A stretch of DNA of 32,004 nt, from assembly GCA_018302685.1 (NCBI GenBank), contig JAGVZK010000018.1, positions 1 to 32,004 of the forward strand, given 5' to 3'. This document shows, in pieces, positions 24,526 through 32,004 of this stretch. Both the position numbers and the translations under genes were made by a program. Source of the DNA: Candidatus Woesearchaeota archaeon (lineage in GTDB: Archaea > Nanobdellota > Nanobdellia > SCGC-AAA011-G17 > GW2011-AR20). The notes beneath the pieces are model-generated. The model made no database searches. It was not told the DNA's origin and worked only from the letters and a program-made list of their open reading frames with translations. The first letter of the stretch is position 1; each line of letters opens with the position of its first letter.

Positions 24526-25653
24526 ATGTTCAGGCATTATCACCTTATAAAATATTTGTTCAACAGGGAATTGTCTGAAATGTACATCTCCATAGCAATA
24601 AAGAATCTCGCCCTGTCAATGATAGGGATATTCATTCCAATTTATCTTTACGCTGATTTGGGTTATTCCCTATTCAAGGTTGCAATGTTTTTTCTCATTT
24701 ATTCCATTTCTATGATGGTGACTTCTTTAGCCGTACCAAAGCTGACCTCAAGATTCAGCCTTAAACGCGGAATTTTGCTGTCAATGTTTCTGTTTATCAT
24801 AAACATCATTCTGCTTCAATCGCTGCACTATCACGGTATGTTCTATCTTCCAGCAATGGTGTGGGGTGTGGCAAATGCAATCTATTGGATAAGTTTTCAC
24901 ACCGATTTTGTGAAGAACTCTGACAGGAGAAACAGGAGCCAGGAAGTGAGCTTATGGTACATAATGGCTTTTCTTGGAGTTTTGCTTGGCCCCATATTTG
25001 GATCGATAATAATAACGTATCTTGGTTTTCTTACGCTGTTCCTTGTGTCTATTCTAATCCTGCTTCTGAGCGCCGTGCCCCTGTTCATGTCACCTGAAAT
25101 GCATGAAATTGTGAGATTTTCATATGGAGACATGTTCAGGAAAAGCAATATCAAGCAGACTTTTTTTTACATTTTTTATGGAATACGGGTGATTGTCGGA
25201 AACATGGCCGTGCCGTTGTTCATATTTTTGGTTTTGGGAAAGTATGTTGAGGTTGGAGGAATAGCGTCAATAGCCGCGCTTTCCTCGATGATGATAAGCC
25301 TGTTCGTGGGAAGGGTTGCAAGAACCGAAAAAAGAGAGAGGAAGTTTTTCAAATACGGGGCCATCTTTCACTCATTGGGGCTGTTTATTTTTGTTTTCAT
25401 CAAGACATTCATTCATTTTGTGATAACAAACATTTACCTTTCACTGTCTTTCGTGTTCGTTGAAATCCCCCATCACTCCATGATGTATTCAAAGGCTAAA
25501 AAAACGAGCAATCCCCTTGGGTATATCTGCTACAGGGAAGCTGCAATCTCTCTCGGGAGAGTTTTGGGGATTTTGATAATTATTTTGACCGGAAGTTTAT
25601 TGGCAAACATAGTGATATCAGGGATAGCAGTGATGATTATGGCATTCCTATAA
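24526..25653 (+). CDS. MFS-type transporter
   Basis: 375 aa, about 11-12 TM, loop LTSRFSLKRGILLS. Confidence 0.75.
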   Translation: MFRHYHLIKYLFNRELSEMYISIAIKNLALSMIGIFIPIYLYADLGYSLFKVAMFFLIYSISMMVTSLAVPKLTSRFSLKRGILLSMFLFIINIILLQSLHYHGMFYLPAMVWGVANAIYWISFHTDFVKNSDRRNRSQEVSLWYIMAFLGVLLGPIFGSIIITYLGFLTLFLVSILILLLSAVPLFMSPEMHEIVRFSYGDMFRKSNIKQTFFYIFYGIRVIVGNMAVPLFIFLVLGKYVEVGGIASIAALSSMMISLFVGRVARTEKRERKFFKYGAIFHSLGLFIFVFIKTFIHFVITNIYLSLSFVFVEIPHHSMMYSKAKKTSNPLGYICYREAAISLGRVLGILIIILTGSLLANIVISGIAVMIMAFL

Positions 25654-25689
25654 GAAACATTTTTAAAGACTTCTTTTTGAATATTATCC

Positions 25690-26259
25690 ATGGGAATTTA
25701 TAAGTACATCAAGAACGTCTGGAAGAAGCCAGACAGAAGTTATGGCTCCCTGCTGAAGGACAGATTGGTCGTCTGGAGGAAGTCAAATTCTATTGAAAGG
25801 ATTGAAGATCCGACAAGGCTTGACCGTGCAAGATCGCTCGGATACAAGGCGAAGAAGGGTTATGTCATTGTGAGGGTCAGATTATTGAGGGGGGGAAGGC
25901 AGAGACCCAGAATCAAAAAGGGAAGAAGATCCAAGCATACACGAAGGAAGAAAATAGTTGGAAAGTCATACCAGTGGATTGCAGAAGAAAGGGCAAACAG
26001 GAAATACAAGAATTGCGAAGTTATAGGAAGCTATGACCTTGCAAAGGATGGAAAATATTATTATTTTGAGGTAATTCTCGGGGACAGGGAATTTCTCTCC
26101 AAGTATCCAGGAACAGAGCACTTTGCCTACACCAAGGGAAAGGTTTTCCGCGGTCTGACATCGTCTGGAAGGAAATCAAGAGGGCTCATTGGAAAAGGAA
26201 AAGGTCACGAAAAGAACAGGCCGTCATTGAGGGCTCACAGAAGAAGAGGTAAAAATTGA
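25690..26259 (+). CDS. rpl15e: Ribosomal protein L15e
   Basis: MGIYKYIKNVWKKPD..RLDRARSLGYKAKKGYVIVRVRLLRGGRQRP. Confidence 0.96.
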   Translation: MGIYKYIKNVWKKPDRSYGSLLKDRLVVWRKSNSIERIEDPTRLDRARSLGYKAKKGYVIVRVRLLRGGRQRPRIKKGRRSKHTRRKKIVGKSYQWIAEERANRKYKNCEVIGSYDLAKDGKYYYFEVILGDREFLSKYPGTEHFAYTKGKVFRGLTSSGRKSRGLIGKGKGHEKNRPSLRAHRRRGKN

Positions 26260-27272
26260 TTTCTTTGAGCAAGATAAAATTAATAATCAAAAAATCGGAA
26301 AACCCTCTAATTTTCTTTGATGATGACCCTGATGGATTGTGTTCTTATCTTCAGATTAAAAAATATTTCAACAAGGGAAGCGGCTGCGTAATAAAATCTT
26401 CGCCAACGCTTGATGAATCCTACGCAAAAAAAGTTGAGGAGTATTCCCCTGATTTGGTTATAATCTTGGACAAGCCTATCCTGTCGCAGGAATTTGTGGA
26501 CAGAGTTAATGTTCCCATAATATGGATTGATCACCATCCTCCCGTTGTGATAAAAGGGGTCCATTACTTTAATCCTCTTCTGAAGAATGAGGAGCCATTC
26601 CCTGTTTCGTACTGGTGCTACAGGCTGACAAAAAAATTCCTCTGGATAGGGACAGTTGGGTCTGTAGCGGATTTTTCGTTGGTGACGATGAAAAAGTTCA
26701 ACAAAAAATTTCCAGATCTTAAATCGGAATATGATGATCCTGCAAAAATTCTTTATAACACCAAGCTTGGGAGATTGGTGGATATATTTTTTTCCATACT
26801 TAAGGACCCACATTACAAGGTCATGCAATATGTCAATCTCCTTGAGAAAATAGATTCTCCGGATGAGCTGCTTGAAAATACTTCAAAGTATTCAAATGAA
26901 ATAATAAACATTTATGAAAGGATGAAGAGGAAGTATGATGCAATCCTGGAAAAGGCGGTGTCCGAAATGAATGGAGATAGTAGAGTGGCATCTTTCCTTT
27001 ACTCGGCAGGAAGAATCAGCTTCACTCCGGAATTGTCTACAAATCTTCTCTACATGTTTCCCAGCAAGATAATCATAGTTGGTAGAGTTACTGACGGAAG
27101 AGTCAAGATGAGCCTTAGATCAAAAAATGTCAAGCTGCCTGAGCTGATAAATAAGTCCATGGATGGTTTGGACGGCTATGGCGGAGGCCATGACTATGCA
27201 TGCGGAGGGAATATTTCCCAAAGCGATTTTTCTGAATTCAAGAGCCGTTTAGAAACTTATTTAAAGAATTAA
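26256..27272 (+). CDS. RecJ-like DHH/DHHA1 phosphoesterase
   Basis: FFDDDPDGLCS, IDHHPP, GYGGGHDYACGG; TTG start overlapping the L15e stop. Confidence 0.9.
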   Translation: MISLSKIKLIIKKSENPLIFFDDDPDGLCSYLQIKKYFNKGSGCVIKSSPTLDESYAKKVEEYSPDLVIILDKPILSQEFVDRVNVPIIWIDHHPPVVIKGVHYFNPLLKNEEPFPVSYWCYRLTKKFLWIGTVGSVADFSLVTMKKFNKKFPDLKSEYDDPAKILYNTKLGRLVDIFFSILKDPHYKVMQYVNLLEKIDSPDELLENTSKYSNEIINIYERMKRKYDAILEKAVSEMNGDSRVASFLYSAGRISFTPELSTNLLYMFPSKIIIVGRVTDGRVKMSLRSKNVKLPELINKSMDGLDGYGGGHDYACGGNISQSDFSEFKSRLETYLKN

Positions 27273-27286
27273 TCAAAACAACACAT

Positions 27287-29260
27287 ATGAGGTGGCTGGT
27301 TTTAGTTTTTCTTTTGATAGTTCCTGTAAGCTTTGCCTTTGAAAGTTACCACACTTCTTCCTCAGTGTCTCTCGAGACGGAGATTTCTTCAAGGATATCG
27401 AACGTCAATAATGTCCAGATGCTCAAGATAAACCTGTCCTTTTTTCCCCGTAACTCGGAATTTCAGGAAATAACGAATGAGATTTTGCCTGCAAATTCAG
27501 ACAGGAAAACAGATTATATTTTTACAGAATATGAGGATATAGATTATGATGAGCTGGATTATAATGTAGAGTTTAATTTGGTTTCTGATTTTGAGTTTAA
27601 GGAGATAAAAAGCAAGATATTTTTTCCAATAGAGGACGTCCCCGAGGAGTATGAGCCTTATCTTATTGCGACGGATTATATTAACTCAGATGATGACTTG
27701 GTAGAGCAGACAGCCTCGGAAATAATAGGGGATGAGGATGATTTGTATGAGGCCGTTTTCAAGCTGGGGGAGTGGGCTCATGAGAACATCAATTATTCGC
27801 TGGAGACACTGACTGAAGAACTGACTCAGGATTCAATATGGGTGCTGGAAAATAAGAAGGGAGTGTGCGATGAATTGACTGTGCTGTTCATAGCAATGCT
27901 CAGGTCTCAGGGAATTCCTGCCAAATTCATTTCAGGCCAGGCTTACACATCGTTAATACCTGGCTTTGGCAATCATGCATGGGCGGAAGTTTATTTTCCT
28001 GGAAAAGGCTGGGTTCCTTTTGATGTGACTTACGGTCAGTACGGCTACGTCGACGCAACCCACATAAAAATGAAGGAGAGTGTTTTTGCAAGGGAAACCT
28101 CAATAAGATACATATGGTCTTCAGGGGATATTCAGATTAGTCCGGGAAACATAAATATCACCACGAATGTAGTATCTGAAGAATCAAAGATGGATCGAAA
28201 GGTGAACATAAATATTAACCTGTTGAGGAATGAAATTAAAACAGGATCTTCCCTCCCTGTCGAGATAGAACTGGAGAATTTAGGGGATTATTACATTGCA
28301 ACGACGTTGCAAATAACAAAATCAGCCTCAAGCATAGAGAACAATCTCAAGCCGGTTCTGCTTAAGCCGAAGGAATCAAAAAAAGTTTATTGGATAATTC
28401 CGCTTCCAGAATTGGACCATGGATTTATCTATACTTCTGAAATAGAGATGGTAGATTTCTTTGGATCATCGGATTCAGAGACAGTTGAATACTCCGATGA
28501 TTACCCATACTACAGCCTGCAGGAGGCTGAAGACAAAGTTTATAGCCTTTCATTGGAAAACAGGAATCCAGAATCAGGCCTTGATTTTTTCTGCAATCCG
28601 GACAAAATAAGCTACTACGACTACCAGAATGCAACTTTGATATGCAAGGTTATAAATTCTGAGACCAAAAATTATGATTTGGATCTCTGCTTTCTCGAAG
28701 AGTGCAAGGGAGTGCAGATTGAAAAAGGGGAGATGCAGGTAATCTTTAACATCCCCTTGAGCAATGGAGAAACCAAGGAATACAACTCTCAGCTGAGGGG
28801 CTCAGGCATAATAAAGAACTCCTACTTTGACGTTAATGTAATTCCATCTCCAAACCTAAGGATTGCAAAAATGGAATATTCATCAACTATAACCTATGGC
28901 AGTGATGGAGAGATACTTTTTAGCCTGGATTCACAGTCACCGGCAAAGGAAGTGACGATAAAGTTGAACAATAAAAAATTATTTTATTTCGAAGCTTATG
29001 ATGGAAGTGATAATTTTGAAATTCCGTTCAGCTCAAGCTATTTTTATAGGCACAGGGACTCAAAGATAAGAGTTTCATACAAGGATTTTAATGATGCGGA
29101 GTACAATTTTGAGGAGGATGTGGTAATGGATGTCACCAATGCCCCATTTTATATTGCAGTCGGCTACTGGTGGTTTTTAATCTTAGGGGCCATAATAGCG
29201 ACGGTAATTCTAAGGAGAAAATTCTTCAGGTTTAAAGATGCCCCAAAGCCAAGGCATTAA
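27287..29260 (+). CDS. Secreted/membrane-anchored transglutaminase-like protein
   Basis: Signal peptide; GVCDELTVLFIAMLRSQGIPAKFISG, GNHAWAEVYFPGKGWVPFDVTYGQYG (C-H-D triad); C-terminal TM. Confidence 0.88.
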   Translation: MRWLVLVFLLIVPVSFAFESYHTSSSVSLETEISSRISNVNNVQMLKINLSFFPRNSEFQEITNEILPANSDRKTDYIFTEYEDIDYDELDYNVEFNLVSDFEFKEIKSKIFFPIEDVPEEYEPYLIATDYINSDDDLVEQTASEIIGDEDDLYEAVFKLGEWAHENINYSLETLTEELTQDSIWVLENKKGVCDELTVLFIAMLRSQGIPAKFISGQAYTSLIPGFGNHAWAEVYFPGKGWVPFDVTYGQYGYVDATHIKMKESVFARETSIRYIWSSGDIQISPGNINITTNVVSEESKMDRKVNININLLRNEIKTGSSLPVEIELENLGDYYIATTLQITKSASSIENNLKPVLLKPKESKKVYWIIPLPELDHGFIYTSEIEMVDFFGSSDSETVEYSDDYPYYSLQEAEDKVYSLSLENRNPESGLDFFCNPDKISYYDYQNATLICKVINSETKNYDLDLCFLEECKGVQIEKGEMQVIFNIPLSNGETKEYNSQLRGSGIIKNSYFDVNVIPSPNLRIAKMEYSSTITYGSDGEILFSLDSQSPAKEVTIKLNNKKLFYFEAYDGSDNFEIPFSSSYFYRHRDSKIRVSYKDFNDAEYNFEEDVVMDVTNAPFYIAVGYWWFLILGAIIATVILRRKFFRFKDAPKPRH

Positions 29261-30684
29261 TAGCTCTTGCCTATCCTGACTTCATATCTTGCTTTCTTTC
29301 CGCAAACGATGCAGCTCTCGAGTTTTTTTGGCTGCTCAAATGGAATGTTTAATGTTTTAGCTCCACCAGTTTTTTCTTTGAGTATCTCTTCACACTTTTC
29401 AGTGTCGCACATTTCAACAAGTCCTATCTTTCTGTCATTAATGGTCTTCCGGGCTTCACTAATTGATTTGCATTTTTTAATATTATTTAACACAGAATTT
29501 TTTGATTTCTCATACAGGCTTTTTTGAATGTCCATCAGGATTTCATCAACTTTTTCGCCAAGCAACGTCTCCTTGATGAATTCTTTTTTAGCAGTGTCTC
29601 TTCTCGCAATTACGACTTGTTTTTTGCTTATGTCATTCGGGCCTATTTCAATTCTTATTGGAATACCCTTCATCTCCCATTCATGGAACTTCCATCCAGA
29701 AGAGTATCCATCCCGGTCATCCAGGATAGGATTGAATTTTTTTAGAAGAGACGCTATTTCTTTGCATTTTTTCAAAATTTTTTCCCGGTTTTCTTTGAAT
29801 ATTATTGGAATTATGGCAATCTTGTTTTCGGCAAGTTTTGGAGGAACAATTATTCCATTATCATCTCCATGAACCATTGTCAAAGCTCCGATTGTTCTGG
29901 TTGATATCCCCCAGGAATTCTGCCATACATATTTTTCTTTTGCATCCTTGTCAATAAATTTTATATTGAATGACTTTGCGAAATTTTGCCCAAGGTCATG
30001 CGAAGTTGCCATCTGAAGGGCTCTTCCATCAGGCATGAATGCCTCAATGCTGTAGGTGTTGACTGCCCCGGCAAATTTTTCACCTTGGGTTTTCCTGCCG
30101 TCAAGAACATGAATTGCCAGAAATTCCTCGCATAATTTTTTATATTCATTCAGGTAAATCATGGTTTCCTTTTCGCATTCCTTCTGAGTTTCGTAAACGC
30201 AGTGCCCCTCCTGCCATAGAAATTCCCTAGTCCTTAGGAATAGTCTTGTGGTTTTAGTCTCCCACCTAAGAACATTTACCCATTGATTTATTCTCAGAGG
30301 CAAATCTCTCCATGATCTTATCCATTTTGAATACGAGTCATACATTATTGTTTCTGAAGTTGGCCTTATTGCAAGCCTCTCCTCACCCTTTGTATCAACC
30401 CATGCGACCTCAGGCGAAAATCCCTCGGCATGCTCTGCTTCTTTTTTGAAAAATGATTCTGGAATCAGCAGTGGGAAATATGCATTCTTAACGCCCAGTT
30501 TCTTGATCGCTCTGTCAAAGTTTTTCTGGATATTCTCCCAGAGGGAGTAGCCGTTTGTTCTTATGACCATAAATCCTTTCACAGAGCTGTAATCGGCCAG
30601 CTCGGCTTTTTGGATAACCTGAGTGTACCATTCCGAAAAATCCTCGCTTTTCTTTGCAGTCAGCCCCTTTGTGTCTTCTTTCAT
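29257..30684 (-). CDS. proS: Prolyl-tRNA synthetase, archaeal/eukaryotic type
   Basis: AIRPTSETIMYDSYSKWIRSWRDLPLRINQW, RTREFLWQEGH, C-terminal CIVCGKKARYEVRIGKSY. Confidence 0.95.
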   Translation of the reverse strand: MKEDTKGLTAKKSEDFSEWYTQVIQKAELADYSSVKGFMVIRTNGYSLWENIQKNFDRAIKKLGVKNAYFPLLIPESFFKKEAEHAEGFSPEVAWVDTKGEERLAIRPTSETIMYDSYSKWIRSWRDLPLRINQWVNVLRWETKTTRLFLRTREFLWQEGHCVYETQKECEKETMIYLNEYKKLCEEFLAIHVLDGRKTQGEKFAGAVNTYSIEAFMPDGRALQMATSHDLGQNFAKSFNIKFIDKDAKEKYVWQNSWGISTRTIGALTMVHGDDNGIIVPPKLAENKIAIIPIIFKENREKILKKCKEIASLLKKFNPILDDRDGYSSGWKFHEWEMKGIPIRIEIGPNDISKKQVVIARRDTAKKEFIKETLLGEKVDEILMDIQKSLYEKSKNSVLNNIKKCKSISEARKTINDRKIGLVEMCDTEKCEEILKEKTGGAKTLNIPFEQPKKLESCIVCGKKARYEVRIGKSY

Positions 30685-30723
30685 GGGTTAATTATCTTTT
30701 GAGAATATTTAAAACTTTTTAAG

Positions 30724-30797
30724 CGGGCCTGCAGGGATTTGAACCCTGACCTTCCCGTCCGAAGCGGGAGATTTTATCCAGATTAAACTACAGACCC
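30724..30797 (-). tRNA. tRNA-Arg (TCG)
   Basis: Reverse complement GGGTCTG..CAGGCCC acceptor, anticodon arm TCCCG-CTTCGGA-CGGGA, T-loop GGTTCAAATCC. Confidence 0.9.
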
Positions 30798-30828
30798 AAT
30801 ATATTAGGGAGAATAGTATTTATAAAAA

Positions 30829-31866
30829 TTACATAAACTCAACATCATGGGGTAGGCTCTCATTCAAGCCGGCTTTTGTCATTCTGATGAATTCTGCGTT
30901 TGCCCTTAGGCTCCTAATGTCCTTCCCCCCGCCATAGCTTATTCCAGACTTTACCCCAAGAAGCAGCCTATCAATAATACCCGCCACAGGGCCTTTGTAC
31001 TTCACATAGGCGTCCACCCCTTCGGAATGGAGCATCTCGTCAGGATCTTTTTCATTGTTTATCTTGTATATTTTGCTTGATGAGTTTCTTGAGGCCATTC
31101 CGTTGTAAGCCTTGTACATCGTGCCGTTTTTCTCGATGGTTTCACCAGGACATTCATCAGAGCCCGCAAACAAGCTTCCTATGACAACCGCATCAGCACC
31201 GGCAGCGAGCGCTTTTACAATGTCGCCACTTTTGGTTATTCCTCCAGTTGATATTATAGGGACGTCTGTGTTTTTTGTATGCTCATAAATGTCCATTAGT
31301 GCTGTAATTTGAGGAACCCCAAAACCTGTTACAATTCTTGTTGTGCAGATTGTTCCAAGCCCGATCCCAACATATAATCCATCGACACCAGCTTTTATCA
31401 AATCAATTGCAGCCTGTCTGCTCGCTATCGCTCCAGCAATCAAATCAATTCTAAATTTTCTCTTTATCTCTTTGATTACTTCAATTGACATGGAAGAGTG
31501 AGCATGAGAGACATCAATCTGAAGAACATCAGCTCCTGCATTAATAAGGCTTTCAGCCCTTTCAATGCAGTCTCCGTTAATTCCTATGGCAGCTCCAACC
31601 CTTAAGTTTAATTTCTTGACTTTTCTCACTTCATTTGCCTGGTCCTCTATCGTCAGGTATCTGTGAATAAATCCAATGCTCCCCTTTTTTGCAAAAGCTA
31701 TTGCCATCTCGCTTTCGCATACAGTATCCATTGCAACAGGAACAAGAGGGATATCAATTTCAATATTTCTGGTGAGTTTTGTTTTCAAACTCGCCTCTTT
31801 CCTAGAACTAATGATTCCTTTTTTAGGTATCAACAAAACATCATCAAAAGTCAGCCCTTCCCTCAT
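30829..31866 (-). CDS. IMP dehydrogenase/GMP reductase family protein lacking CBS domains
   Basis: LTFDDVLLIP, VGIGLGTICTTR catalytic loop, ISTGGITKSGDIVKALAAGADAVVIGSLFAG, AGLNESLPHDV. Confidence 0.9.
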   Translation of the reverse strand: MREGLTFDDVLLIPKKGIISSRKEASLKTKLTRNIEIDIPLVPVAMDTVCESEMAIAFAKKGSIGFIHRYLTIEDQANEVRKVKKLNLRVGAAIGINGDCIERAESLINAGADVLQIDVSHAHSSMSIEVIKEIKRKFRIDLIAGAIASRQAAIDLIKAGVDGLYVGIGLGTICTTRIVTGFGVPQITALMDIYEHTKNTDVPIISTGGITKSGDIVKALAAGADAVVIGSLFAGSDECPGETIEKNGTMYKAYNGMASRNSSSKIYKINNEKDPDEMLHSEGVDAYVKYKGPVAGIIDRLLLGVKSGISYGGGKDIRSLRANAEFIRMTKAGLNESLPHDVEFM

Positions 31867-32004
31867 TGCATTAAGAATTTATCTGTTCATACTTTTTAAA
31901 GATTTGTATTATTTTGTATTGTGTATGTTGAAGTGACAAATGCCATTGCAGAACACAAGAACTATAACACAGAAATGTTTATATAGTTAAAATGCAAATT
32001 TGAT

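Overview
This 32 kb window looks like chromosomal DNA from a small-genome archaeon, probably DPANN-like. The lineage is inferred from gene content, TATA-like promoters and AGA/AGG-rich arginine codons; no tree was run. Recognisable genes: ribosomal uL1-uL10-L12 and L15e; TFE with an unusual basic tail; an NreA-type repair protein with a C-terminal PIP-like motif; a RecJ-like DHH phosphoesterase; a PolB-like 3'-5' exonuclease; an M32 carboxypeptidase; an M50 membrane protease; an MFS transporter; a transglutaminase-like protein; a CBS-less IMPDH/GMP-reductase-family enzyme; three aminoacyl-tRNA synthetases (LeuRS and AlaRS look bacterial-type, ProRS looks archaeal-type); and three tRNAs (Arg-TCT, Cys-GCA, Arg-TCG). 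Several loci are broken: radC (frameshift), a PNPOx-like flavoprotein (frameshift), a cupredoxin (internal deletion), an ORF with an in-frame TAG, a possible toxin-antitoxin remnant, and an orphan palindrome resembling an IS200/IS605 end. I see no CRISPR array, prophage or intact transposase, and nothing I can firmly call a new defence or metabolic system. The best leads are the tailed TFE, the CPR-like LeuRS/AlaRS pair, the short coupled genes (a 32-aa ORF before the M50 protease, and a coiled-coil pair), the secreted acidic two-gene unit, and the 16.2-17.5 kb decay zone.
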